64,000 bases of DNA. It comes from CAVVFX01 sp963747535. Lineage in GTDB: Bacteria; Acidobacteriota; Terriglobia; Bryobacterales; Bryobacteraceae. Below, piece after piece: positions 1 to 9,175 of this stretch. The notes under the pieces are model-generated. The model worked only from the letters and a program-made list of their open reading frames with translations, ran no database searches and was not told where the DNA came from. How positions within the stretch are numbered: position 1 is the stretch's first letter; each line of letters begins with the position of its first letter. The translations under genes were made by a program, and so were the position numbers. Location: assembly GCA_963747535.1 (NCBI GenBank), contig CAVVFX010000020.1:372001-436000 (forward strand). The letters are read 5' to 3'.

Positions 1-2
1 CG

Positions 3-1349
<1,347 letters not shown>

Positions 1350-1485
1350 TTTTGCGACGGCGTACCCCCATTACTGGACCGCGCCCAATATATGAGATAA
1401 ACAGCTCCGATAGTATCGATTGGGAGTATACTCGGTCCAGGTCCTGGATGGAAAGTGGAAATCCACGGCCCGAAAGGACATCGAA

Positions 1486-2112
1486 GTGAGGATATCGAGT
1501 ATTAGTATGGCCCTTCTGGCGCTGGCGTTGGGGGGCAGTCTCAGCGCTTCACAGTTGCAGACATTCGAAATCTATAGCACCGCAAGTCCGTTTTCCTCCA
1601 CAGGGGGAACCTTGAACGACGGCGGATCCTACTCTGGGACTTTCACACTGGACGTGAGTCAGATACCTTCTCTCTCCAATGGGGGATCGTTCTCCTTGTC
1701 CAGTTGGGACATCACCTTAACTGCGGGAACTTTGTTTGGCGCCCAGCAATACTCTTCCTCCTTGCCCGGACAAAGCGCGACCTTTGAAATTCATGAGGAA
1801 TCGGTCGCCTCCCTCCCTGTGGATCTTGATGTTATCTATTTCTTCGCCCCCAACGACACCTCCATCTTCTCCCTAGTATTCGTAGAGCCCAACGGCACCT
1901 TCTCCGGTGGAATCATCCAGGAGGCTAAACAATCGAAAAGCAAGAAGGCGCGCACTGACACCTCCGGCTCCGCCATGGCTCTCGACCCGGCGCAAATGGC
2001 TCCCGAGCCCGGCACCCAAAGTACACTCTTAGGAGGAATGGCCGTCGGATTTGCCCTGCTGGTGCGGGCGCGCCGTGCTGCCGGGACCAAAACAGCGTCT
2101 AACGGGCGCTAA
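1486..2112 (+). CDS. PEP-CTERM sorting-domain secreted protein
   Basis: A small exported protein of unknown function (208 residues from this start). The GTG at 1486 is preferred over an upstream start at 1420 because AAAGGA sits at 1473-1478, and translation then begins directly with a signal peptide (ISSISMALLALALGGSLSAS). The middle is Ser/Thr/Gly-rich and beta-like. The C-terminus has the tripartite PEP-CTERM pattern: PEPGT, a hydrophobic stretch (TLLGGMAVGFALLV), then a basic cluster RARRAAG. By family knowledge such proteins are processed by exosortase and linked to exopolysaccharide or the cell surface. No exosortase gene is in the window. An unusual Lys-rich patch (KQSKSKKARTD) precedes the motif. 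Confidence 0.75.
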   Translation: MRISSISMALLALALGGSLSASQLQTFEIYSTASPFSSTGGTLNDGGSYSGTFTLDVSQIPSLSNGGSFSLSSWDITLTAGTLFGAQQYSSSLPGQSATFEIHEESVASLPVDLDVIYFFAPNDTSIFSLVFVEPNGTFSGGIIQEAKQSKSKKARTDTSGSAMALDPAQMAPEPGTQSTLLGGMAVGFALLVRARRAAGTKTASNGR

Positions 2113-2159
2113 CCCTTCCCAGTGGCGGACGAAGGAGAGAATGCAACACTATACTTGTC

Positions 2160-2885
2160 ATGCCTTCGCCGCGCAATGCCTGCTCAAGACTCCTCGCATG
2201 GTTGGGTAGTTACGAAGCGGCAGTCCTGTGCGCGGTGGGCGGCATCGCCGCAGGTATCTGGATATTCGCCATGATTGCCGGCGAGGTGAAAGAGGGCGGA
2301 ACGCTTGCCTTTGACCGCCAGCTTCTCCTCGCGATGCGCCATCCCGATCTTTCGCTCAAGGGCTCGCCGGCCTTCCAGGAAGCGGCGCGCGACGTCACTG
2401 CGCTGGGCGGCGTCGTGCTGCTTACGCTAATCACAGTCGCGACGGCCGGCTTTCTTGCGCTGGACGGCAAGCGCCGCATGGCCGCGTTCCTCTGCGCTTC
2501 CATTTTCACCGGATCGCTGCTTTCCACTATCCTCAAGGACCTGTTTCATCGACCGAGGCCGGATATCGTCCCGCATGCTGTATACGCCTCGTCGGGCAGC
2601 TTTCCCAGCGGCCACTCGATGCTCTCCGCCATCACGTATCTCACTCTCGGCGCCTTGCTCGCCCGTTCCCATCAACGGCGAGCGTTGAAAGTCTACTTCC
2701 TGTTCCTCGCTGTGCTGTTGACGTTAATAGTTGGAGTGAGCCGCGTCTATCTCGGCGTCCACTGGCCTACCGATGTCCTCGCCGGATGGACGGCCGGCGC
2801 AGTCTGGGCGCTGCTCTGCTGGCTGGTGGCCCGACACCTTCAGCTTCACCATTCGCTTGAACTTGAAGCGGAGCACACGGGCTGA
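2160..2885 (+). CDS. PAP2-family membrane phosphatase
   Basis: A 241-residue integral membrane phosphatase of the phosphatidic acid phosphatase type 2 superfamily, which dephosphorylates lipid phosphates such as undecaprenyl-PP or PA. All three catalytic motifs are readable: K126-x6-R133-P134, PSGH at 149-152 (catalytic His), and S194-R195...H201...D205. About five or six hydrophobic segments surround them. The substrate cannot be told from sequence. The ATG at 2160 lacks its own close ribosome site. A strong GAAGGAGAG at about 2130-2138 instead precedes an out-of-frame ATG at 2141 that opens a 22-codon reading frame ending inside this gene (see findings). Confidence 0.9.
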   Translation: MPSPRNACSRLLAWLGSYEAAVLCAVGGIAAGIWIFAMIAGEVKEGGTLAFDRQLLLAMRHPDLSLKGSPAFQEAARDVTALGGVVLLTLITVATAGFLALDGKRRMAAFLCASIFTGSLLSTILKDLFHRPRPDIVPHAVYASSGSFPSGHSMLSAITYLTLGALLARSHQRRALKVYFLFLAVLLTLIVGVSRVYLGVHWPTDVLAGWTAGAVWALLCWLVARHLQLHHSLELEAEHTG

Positions 2886-2932
2886 CCCCGCAGCTGGGGT
2901 CAATTGGAAGTTGGTACGGACGACGAAAACGG

Positions 2933-3373
2933 CTACTGGATGTGGCTGTGCAGGGACTCGTTTACCGTGAGCCAATACACTCCGAGAGCCTGTACGGCGC
3001 GAACAAATTCAGCAAAGTTTACCGGCTTACGAACGTAGCTATTCGCGCCCGTATCGTAGCTTCGCTGGATGTCCTGGTACTCGGAGGATGAAGTCAGGAT
3101 CACCACCGGCAGCCCTCGCGTCCGCGCATCCGAGCGGATTCGCTCCAGCACGTCAAAGCCGCTCAACTTCGGGAGTTTAAGGTCGAGCAACACCAGGTCC
3201 GGCGTTCTCGGAGCAGCATTCGTGCCCTCTTCGGTGAAGATCCAGTGGACTGCCTCCGCGCCGTCACGCGCCACCACGACATCATGCAACAATCCGCCGG
3301 TACGCAAAGCGTCCCGCGTGAGAAACTCATCGTCCGGATTATCCTCAACCAGTAGAATCAGCTTTTTCGGCAT
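2933..3373 (-). CDS. Single-domain response regulator (Rcp1-like)
   Basis: A stand-alone receiver domain of 146 residues with no output domain. Phosphoacceptor site residues are visible: E10/D11 acidic pair, D64 (VLLDLKLP), T94 (VILTSSS) and K116 (VRKPV). Insertions between beta2 and beta3 resemble the Rcp1 type that partners with phytochrome or hybrid kinases. It lies 11 bp downstream of trpS on the same strand and is probably cotranscribed with it. The cognate kinase is not adjacent; the only histidine kinase in the window is 38 kb away. Confidence 0.9.
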   Translation of the reverse strand: MPKKLILLVEDNPDDEFLTRDALRTGGLLHDVVVARDGAEAVHWIFTEEGTNAAPRTPDLVLLDLKLPKLSGFDVLERIRSDARTRGLPVVILTSSSEYQDIQRSYDTGANSYVRKPVNFAEFVRAVQALGVYWLTVNESLHSHIQ

Positions 3374-3384
3374 GCCGCAGCAGT

Positions 3385-4404
3385 CTATCCTCTATCCCTA
3401 AGACCTCGAAAAGATGTGCCTTCAGTATATAAGCCCATTCGACTCTTCACCAAATCGACGGTGGAATTCGCGATCGGAGTGACTCGTGACGCTCCTTCTC
3501 TCAAGACGCCTTCGATGTATCCTGGTTCCGCGGCTATCTCGCGATAACGTTGTTGGAACGGTTCCAGCTTGGACACGACCATATCCGCGACCTGCTTCTT
3601 CAAATCGCCGTACCGCATACCGCTGAAGTGCGCCTGCATCTGCTCGTTGGTCCATTCGCTGAAAGCCTGAAAGATGCTCAATAGATTGCGGACCCCTGGC
3701 CCGATCGTCTCGAAATCGACGGAAGGATTCGAATCCGTGGTGGCACGCATGATGGTTTTGCGAATCTGAGCCGGCGGATCGAGCAAAGCTACCGCATGTC
3801 CACCGCCCTTGGCCGACTTGCTCATTTTGGTGGTGGGATCGTCCAGCCCCATGATCCTCGCGCCGACCATCGGCAGTTCGGTTTTCGGCATGACGAAAGT
3901 TTCGCCGTAGAGCGAATTGAAGCGCTGCGCGATGTCGCGCGTCAGTTCCAGATGCTGGGCCTGGTCGTCGCCTACCGGGACGATCGCCGCCTGATAGAGC
4001 AGGATGTCCGCCGCCATGAGCACCGGATACTGGAGCAAGCCGTCGAGGATAGTCTCCTGCGCCTCCGATTTGGCCTTGTACTGCGTCATGCGATACAACC
4101 ATCCCTCAGGTGTGATGCACGTTAACATCCAAGCGAGCTCGGCATGCGCCGGGATGGTCGACTGCACGACGATGCTGGAGTGCTTCGGATCAATTCCCGC
4201 GGCGAGGAAGATGCCGGCAATCTCGCGGATCTTGGCCCGTAACTCCTCCGGTTCCTGGTGCACGGTGATCGCGTGCATGTCCACGATGCAGAAAATGCTC
4301 TCGTAATCATGTTGGATCCGCACCCAGTTTCCCAGCGCGCCTAAATAATTACCGATGTGTAAATTGCCGGAAGGTTGGATTCCGGACAGGACTCGTGCTC
4401 TCAT
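3385..4404 (-). CDS. trpS: Tryptophanyl-tRNA synthetase
   Basis: Class I aminoacyl-tRNA synthetase of 339 residues that charges tRNA-Trp. The N-terminus reads MRARVLSGIQPSGNLHIGNYLGAL, which places the HIGH-type motif (HIGN) at about residue 16. The KMSKS loop is intact (TTKMSKSAKGGG), and length matches bacterial TrpS. The frame stays open for another 220 codons upstream, but that part overlaps the methyltransferase on the other strand and lacks family similarity, so the ATG at 4404 is chosen. Its start codon is 3 bp from the divergent gene's start, so its promoter must lie inside the neighbour's coding sequence. Confidence 0.96.
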   Translation of the reverse strand: MRARVLSGIQPSGNLHIGNYLGALGNWVRIQHDYESIFCIVDMHAITVHQEPEELRAKIREIAGIFLAAGIDPKHSSIVVQSTIPAHAELAWMLTCITPEGWLYRMTQYKAKSEAQETILDGLLQYPVLMAADILLYQAAIVPVGDDQAQHLELTRDIAQRFNSLYGETFVMPKTELPMVGARIMGLDDPTTKMSKSAKGGGHAVALLDPPAQIRKTIMRATTDSNPSVDFETIGPGVRNLLSIFQAFSEWTNEQMQAHFSGMRYGDLKKQVADMVVSKLEPFQQRYREIAAEPGYIEGVLREGASRVTPIANSTVDLVKSRMGLYTEGTSFRGLRDRG

Positions 4405-4407
4405 GAG

Positions 4408-5616
4408 ATGGAAAGTCCATCGTATCAATTGAGCCAACAACAACTGACAATCGAAAAGCTGGTCTACGGCGGGGAAGGCCTGAGCCGCGGACCCGAAGGC
4501 GTCGTATTGATTCCGTATACGCTCGCTGAAGAGACCATCCTTGCTGACGTCGGGGCACAGGAGAAAGGTGTTCTGCGCGGACAACTGGTGCGAGTCGAGA
4601 TGCCGTCGCCGGCCCGGATCGAGCCGCGCTGTCCCTATTTCACCCTCTGCGGAGGCTGCCATTACCAGCACGCGGCTTACGACCCCCAACTGGCAGCCAA
4701 ACGCGAGATTCTCGAAGAGACGCTCTTGCGCTTCGCCAGACTGACCGCCCCGGGTCCTATAGAAACTGTCTCGGGCGAGCCCTGGCAGTATCGCAATCGC
4801 ATTCAGCTTCATTTTGAAGACGGACGTATGGGATATCGCGCCGCGAGATCGCGGCAACTGTTCGAGATCGACCATTGCCCCATCAGTTCGCCGAAGCTGA
4901 ACGAATGTATCGGCAAGTTCGCTGCGATGGTCAAGAGCCCTCGCTGGCCGCGCTTCCTGCGCACTCTCGAACTGTTCACCAATGAAGAGTCGGTGCAGTT
5001 GAACGTGGTCGAGACAGAGCGCCCAGTGGCCAAGCGCTTCTTCGAATGGTGTGCGGAAGAGATCCAACCGCTGGTCGCGGGGCCACTGAATTACGCGGGG
5101 TTCCAGGTCAGCAAGGGAAGTTTCTTCCAGGTGAACCGATTTCTGATTGACCGCCTGGTGGACGAAGTGGTGGGGCCGGAGGCCGGTGCAACCGCGCTCG
5201 ATCTTTACGCTGGTGTTGGACTCTTTACCCTGCCCTTAGCCCGCCGGTTCCAGCGCGTGATCGCCGTGGAATCGGGCACCGGTGCGGTGCGGGATCTGGC
5301 AGCTAACGCCGCCGGGATCGAGCAGACGATCGAAGCCGGCAAGAGTACCGTCGCTCAATTTCTGGAGACGTTCGCCGAATCGTGCGATCTGGTAGTTGCC
5401 GATCCGCCGCGCTCGGGACTCGGCAAGTTAGTGGTCAAACGTTTGATCGCTCTTGCGCCGCGGCGCATCGTGATAGTGGCGTGCGATCCGGCGACGCTGG
5501 CGCGCGACTTGGTGCCGCTACTCGAAGAAGCCTACGTGATCGAAAAGATGACTTTGATAGACCTCTTCCCGCACACATACCACATCGAGACTGTGGCGAA
5601 GCTGAAGAGGATTTGA
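4408..5616 (+). CDS. rlmD: 23S rRNA (uracil-5-)-methyltransferase, RlmD/RumA family
   Basis: SAM-dependent RNA m5U methyltransferase of about 402 residues. An N-terminal TRAM-like segment (LTIEKLVYGGEGLSRG) is followed by a [4Fe-4S] ligand set C-x5-C-x2-C (CPYFTLCGGC) with a fourth Cys in DHCPISS. The C-terminal Rossmann methyltransferase domain has DLYAGVGLFTLPLA, the motif DPPRSGL and the catalytic CDPATLARD. The ATG at 4408 is chosen because the TRAM region begins soon after; a TTG at 4429 is an alternative. Whether it is RlmD, RlmC or the two-site RlmCD type cannot be decided from sequence. It is convergent with rpmB. Confidence 0.9.
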   Translation: MESPSYQLSQQQLTIEKLVYGGEGLSRGPEGVVLIPYTLAEETILADVGAQEKGVLRGQLVRVEMPSPARIEPRCPYFTLCGGCHYQHAAYDPQLAAKREILEETLLRFARLTAPGPIETVSGEPWQYRNRIQLHFEDGRMGYRAARSRQLFEIDHCPISSPKLNECIGKFAAMVKSPRWPRFLRTLELFTNEESVQLNVVETERPVAKRFFEWCAEEIQPLVAGPLNYAGFQVSKGSFFQVNRFLIDRLVDEVVGPEAGATALDLYAGVGLFTLPLARRFQRVIAVESGTGAVRDLAANAAGIEQTIEAGKSTVAQFLETFAESCDLVVADPPRSGLGKLVVKRLIALAPRRIVIVACDPATLARDLVPLLEEAYVIEKMTLIDLFPHTYHIETVAKLKRI

Positions 5617-5644
5617 AAAGCGGAGTGGGTTTGCGCCTGGAGAC

Positions 5645-5836
5645 TTACGCGGCCTTCTGCACTTTATTGTTACGGATGCAGGAAGTGCAGACGCGAATTC
5701 GCTTGGTTGCGCCGGCAACTACTGCCCGAACACTCTGCAGGTTGATATTCCAGCGCCGGTTGGAAACATTGTGGGCGTGGCTGATTTTGTGCCCGAACAT
5801 CGGGCCGCGACCACATACAGAACATACTCTTGCCAT
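5645..5836 (-). CDS. rpmB: 50S ribosomal protein bL28
   Basis: A 63-residue ribosomal protein, MARVCSVCGRGPMFGHKISHAHNVSNRRW, with the characteristic bL28 start and WNINLQSVRA core. It belongs to the Cys-containing, zinc-binding type: C-x2-C near the N-terminus (CSVC) and a second C-x2-C pair (CTSC) near the C-terminus. Length is normal. It is monocistronic and convergent with the RNA methyltransferase, with a 28-bp gap. Confidence 0.97.
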   Translation of the reverse strand: MARVCSVCGRGPMFGHKISHAHNVSNRRWNINLQSVRAVVAGATKRIRVCTSCIRNNKVQKAA

Positions 5837-6084
5837 TAATTTGTCCTCGGAAACTACTCAGGATACCATAACCGGCAAATGCGCCTCGCCGCTATCCCCT
5901 CGCCGGCCACGGAGATATATACAATCGTCAAGCAAAGCGTTAGTCTGTGAGCGTCTGCTCTCGAACTTTACAGAGTCGCAGCTTGCAGGGTGGCAAGGAT
6001 TCCGGACTCCTACCAAAATGCAAGACCCCGCTGTATCAGAACGGGGTCTGTAAATCTACGGAGTGGAAAGGAGGGTCAGCTTTT
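5837..6084. other. Intergenic stretch upstream of rpmB and the small membrane peptide
   Basis: No gene with recognisable similarity is present. It should carry the rpmB promoter on the minus strand and the promoter for the small membrane-peptide/reductase transcript on the plus strand. I could not pick a convincing -35/-10 pair by eye. Its last third contains the hairpin at 6023-6049. Confidence 0.5.
6023..6049 (+). promoter_or_regulatory. Leader hairpin 1 upstream of the membrane peptide
   Basis: A perfect 8-bp inverted repeat, AGACCCCG (6023-6030) and CGGGGTCT (6042-6049), with an 11-nt loop. It lies 17 nt before a very strong ribosome binding site. It is not followed by a T-run, so a simple terminator is unlikely. 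Part of the right arm (CGGGG) could instead pair with CCCCG at 6204-6208 in the downstream hairpin. That would make the two structures mutually exclusive; this is inference. Confidence 0.5.
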
Positions 6085-6171
6085 ATGATCCACCTGTTGC
6101 TGATCGTCGTTCTGGTAGTACTCAGGACACGACGGACTAAGTTTAAGATCGAACTGGATCTTTGGCCTTAA
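6085..6171 (+). CDS. 28-residue single-pass membrane peptide (possible leader peptide)
   Basis: Too short for routine calling but convincing. AAAGGAGGG at 6067-6075 is close to a consensus Shine-Dalgarno, placed about 10 nt before ATG 6085. The product is one hydrophobic helix (MIHLLLIVVLVVL) followed by a basic hinge (RTRR) and a short tail ending DLWP. Its function is unknown. It lies 186 nt upstream of the nitrite/sulfite reductase on the same strand, between two stable hairpins, so it may be a leader peptide or an independent small membrane protein. It contains no Cys, which argues against a classical cysteine-sensing attenuator. Confidence 0.6.
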   Translation: MIHLLLIVVLVVLRTRRTKFKIELDLWP

Positions 6172-6177
6172 ATCCGA

Positions 6178-6209
6178 GCGGGGCAGGCAGCGCGATCTGC
6201 CGGCCCCGC
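6178..6209 (+). promoter_or_regulatory. Strong GC hairpin between small peptide and reductase
   Basis: Arms 6178-6190 and 6197-6209 form 13 pairs with one mismatch around a 6-nt loop. It starts 6 nt after the stop codon of the 28-residue peptide. It is followed by an A-rich, not T-rich, stretch. It may be an attenuator, an mRNA stabiliser or a weak terminator ahead of the reductase gene. Confidence 0.55.
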
Positions 6210-6357
6210 CAGCAACAAATATAGCACCTTCCGCGCCCGCGCGAAAGATCCCGGACATCATAATTGGTACCATGGCTCTAAGACCGTATTCCTCGATTTC
6301 AATTGCATCATCCGATCAAATACGGTAATCTCTATAGATATACAGGAGATTCGTCCA

Positions 6358-8145
6358 GTGACTAATCTGGCCCCCGAGACCGACACTAACGCTCGCGCCG
6401 ACTTCGAACACCAGCACGACGATACCGTTCGCGCGGAAATCGAACGTTTTCGCGGCACTATCAACGAGTATCTGGCCGGCAGCCTTACTGACGACCAGTT
6501 CCGTGCCCTGCGCCTGCGCTTCGGCTGCTATGGACAGCGCCAGCCCGGTGTTCAGATGATCCGCACCAAGATCCCCGGCGGTAAACTCACGGCCACCCAA
6601 CTGGACGCGCTCGCGGCCGTTTCCGACGAATATGCGGCGGGTAAAGGCCATTTCACCACACGGCAGAATCTGCAATACCACTTCGTTCCCCTGGCGCGTG
6701 TTCCGGACCTCATGCACAAGCTGGCGGACTACGGTCTCACCACGCGCGAAGCCTGTTTCAACACTGTGCGCAACGTGACTGCATCACCTTATGCCGGCTT
6801 GACGCGCGACGAAGTTTTCGACGTAATCCCTTACGTCCAAAAGGTGGCATATACCTTCCTGCGCAAGAAACTCACCGATGCCATGCCGCGTAAGTTCAAG
6901 ATCGCGTTCGATGGCGGCGGCGCCAAGGATCGCGCTCTGTGTGGCATTCATGATTTCGGAATCCGTGCTGTGATCCGGGACGGGAAGCGCGGTTTCCATG
7001 TCGTCATCGCCGGCGGTCTCGGACCCTTGCCGACTGAAGCGCAGGTCCTCGACGAATTCCTCCCCGAAGAGCGTCTCGTGAACCGCATCGAAGCGGTTCT
7101 GCGCGTGTTTAATCAATACGGCAACCGGCAGAACAAAAACAAGGCGCGCCTCAAATTTGTGCTGCGGGAGCGTGGCATTGCGTGGCTCAGGGAAGCCATC
7201 GACAAGGAATACGCTGACATCCTGGCCAACGGCGGGATCGAGCCGGCGGCTTTCGTGCCGGAAGGATTCGGTGGCTTCGAATCGCATCCGCAACCGCTGG
7301 GCAACGGCTCGCTGCTGCCGGTGGTGAACAAGACTTTGAGCGGCGATCCGGAGTATGATCGCTGGCTGGCCACCAATGTCGAAGAACAACGCCAGCCTGG
7401 CTACGCCATTGTCACCGCGCTGCTGAAGCAGGGCAATTTGACCGCTGACCAGATGCGAGGCCTAGCCGGTATCGCGCGCACCGCTGGCGACGGCACGTTG
7501 CGCGTCACCGTCGATCAGAACCTCCTGATCCCGTTTGTGCAGCTCGGGAATCTGCCTCGTGTTTATGCGGCCCTCGGCGAGCTCAAACTCGCGGACGCGG
7601 GAGCCCACGAACTCGAAGATATTACCACCTGTCCCGGCGCTTATTCCTGTAACCTGGCGCTGACCAAGTCCATGAACCTGGGCGCGGCGCTCAGCGAGAC
7701 AGTGCGACAATACGATCACCCCGAGTTGCGGAAGCTGTCGATCAAGATCAGCGGCTGCCCTAACTCCTGCGGACAGCACTGGATTTCGGATCTGGGCTTC
7801 TACGGCAACGCGCGCAAGATCGACGGCAAGGAAATTCCCTACTACCAGATGCTGCTCGGTGGCGGCGTGGATGAAGATGGCGCCACGCGCTTCGGTCTCG
7901 CGATCCAGAGCATCCCGGCAAGGCTGGCTCCCCAAGCGGTGCAGCGCGTGCTCGAACATTACCTCGAGGTTCGCCAGGAGGGCGAGACCTTCCGCCAATA
8001 TGTGCTGCGCCACAAGGTAGAGTTTTTCCGCCAGAAGATCGCGGACCTCGCTAAACCGCCCGAGCTTTTCCCCGAGATCTATCAGGATTGGGGCGACGAA
8101 GGGGCCTTCTCGCTGAAGCTGGGCCGCGGCGAGTGCGCAGCGTAA
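6358..8145 (+). CDS. Siroheme nitrite/sulfite reductase
   Basis: A 595-residue ferredoxin-type sulfite/nitrite reductase carrying out six-electron reduction at a siroheme-[4Fe-4S] centre. Two N-terminal ferredoxin-like half domains are seen (QRQPGVQMIRTKIPGG, HFTTRQNLQYHFV). The cluster ligands are C-x5-C in TTCPGAYSCNLA (about residue 424) and C-x3-C in SGCPNSCGQH (about residue 465). The start is GTG 6358 with CAGGAG a few bases upstream. Sulfite and nitrite specificity cannot be separated from sequence, and no sulfate-activation or nitrate genes are adjacent. Upstream leader structures and a tiny membrane peptide suggest post-transcriptional control. Confidence 0.9.
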   Translation: MTNLAPETDTNARADFEHQHDDTVRAEIERFRGTINEYLAGSLTDDQFRALRLRFGCYGQRQPGVQMIRTKIPGGKLTATQLDALAAVSDEYAAGKGHFTTRQNLQYHFVPLARVPDLMHKLADYGLTTREACFNTVRNVTASPYAGLTRDEVFDVIPYVQKVAYTFLRKKLTDAMPRKFKIAFDGGGAKDRALCGIHDFGIRAVIRDGKRGFHVVIAGGLGPLPTEAQVLDEFLPEERLVNRIEAVLRVFNQYGNRQNKNKARLKFVLRERGIAWLREAIDKEYADILANGGIEPAAFVPEGFGGFESHPQPLGNGSLLPVVNKTLSGDPEYDRWLATNVEEQRQPGYAIVTALLKQGNLTADQMRGLAGIARTAGDGTLRVTVDQNLLIPFVQLGNLPRVYAALGELKLADAGAHELEDITTCPGAYSCNLALTKSMNLGAALSETVRQYDHPELRKLSIKISGCPNSCGQHWISDLGFYGNARKIDGKEIPYYQMLLGGGVDEDGATRFGLAIQSIPARLAPQAVQRVLEHYLEVRQEGETFRQYVLRHKVEFFRQKIADLAKPPELFPEIYQDWGDEGAFSLKLGRGECAA

Positions 8146-8154
8146 GTTAGCTGC

Positions 8155-9105
8155 CTATTCACCGGTCAATTCGTCGCGAACAGCGGAGAGAATGTAGCCC
8201 CTCTCGTTAAGAATTGCTACTGCCAGGCTGTCCTCTTCATGGAGGATGCCGAGCAGCAGATGGCCGGTTTTTATCTCCTCGTGGCCGAGCCTTTCTGACT
8301 CCGCGGAAGCGAATCTAAGGGCACTCAAGTACTCGTGGCTCAACACCAGATCGGCGTCCGCCGGAAACTCCTCGCCCGCCGGACTCTCTGCTTCGATCTC
8401 CCGACGAATCGATTCGAGTGCCGCCTCGGAGCGGAGAAAACGGGTCGCCTCGAGCGTATCCTCCCGCAGAACCCCGAGCAGTAAATGTTCGACGTCGATC
8501 GCCGGACTGCCGAGTTCACTGGCTTCCTGGTATGCCAACAAGGCCGCGCGCATGGCGGGTGCCGTAAAGCGCTCAAACGCGATCGGTTTAGTTGCCTGAC
8601 GCCCTCCAGTCCCGGCAATCGAATCCGGATCCCGCCAGTCGATCGGCCGAGGCCCCTCCGGTGCCCGAGACTCATCCCGCGGTTCATCTTGTAATTGCTG
8701 GCGAACCGTCGGGAGTTGCAGTCCACGCTCATGCAGGAGTGCAGCTGCAAAGGACTTCTCTTCCTTCAGAATGCCAACCAGTAAATGCTCAGTTCCGATG
8801 TGTTGGTGTCCCAGCCGGTCGGATTCTTCGCAGCCGTACGCCAGGATTCGCTTACTCGCCTGACTCATCGGAAGATCGACCGAAGCCGGCACCTTCTGGC
8901 GCGTTGTGGTGTGACTCGCAATCTGATCGCGAATCGAATCGACCGACGTATTCGAACCGAGGAATCGATTCGCCACCGTCTTGTCTTCGCGCAGGAGGCC
9001 CAGCAACAGATGTTCGGTCTCGATATAAGGGCTGCCGTACTCACTGGCCTCATAACGTGCGAAGAAAATGACCCTCCTCGCCTTCTCCGTGTAGCGCTCA
9101 AACAT
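8155..9105 (-). CDS. Double Clp-N (Clp repeat) domain protein without ATPase
   Basis: A 316-residue protein built from two consecutive Clp-N domains. Each has paired repeats beginning FERYTEKARRVIFFARYEASEYGSPYIETEHLLLGLLRED / FERFTAPAMRAALLAYQEASELGSPAIDVEHLLLGVLRED, with second halves containing LGHQHIGTEHLLVGIL and LGHEEIKTGHLLLGIL. No AAA+ ATPase follows, so this is not ClpA/ClpC itself; it could be an adaptor or a sensor. The ATG at 9105 is preferred because the longer reading frame upstream would run into the divergent gene beginning at 9176. Confidence 0.85.
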   Translation of the reverse strand: MFERYTEKARRVIFFARYEASEYGSPYIETEHLLLGLLREDKTVANRFLGSNTSVDSIRDQIASHTTTRQKVPASVDLPMSQASKRILAYGCEESDRLGHQHIGTEHLLVGILKEEKSFAAALLHERGLQLPTVRQQLQDEPRDESRAPEGPRPIDWRDPDSIAGTGGRQATKPIAFERFTAPAMRAALLAYQEASELGSPAIDVEHLLLGVLREDTLEATRFLRSEAALESIRREIEAESPAGEEFPADADLVLSHEYLSALRFASAESERLGHEEIKTGHLLLGILHEEDSLAVAILNERGYILSAVRDELTGE

Positions 9106-9175
9106 AATCCATAAGCTCGCAGAAATCCTATCACGGGCGCTATCCCCCCGCCTCACGATAAACTGATAGTTACCC

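Noticed and set aside
4405..5067. N-terminal extension of trpS reading frame by about 220 codons
   Set aside because: It overlaps the methyltransferase gene on the other strand and has no similarity to TrpS, which starts naturally at MRARVLSGIQPSG.
5382..6053. 223-codon plus-strand frame running across the end of rlmD-type gene and rpmB
   Set aside because: It is antisense to the ribosomal protein gene and crosses a real gene boundary without domain similarity.
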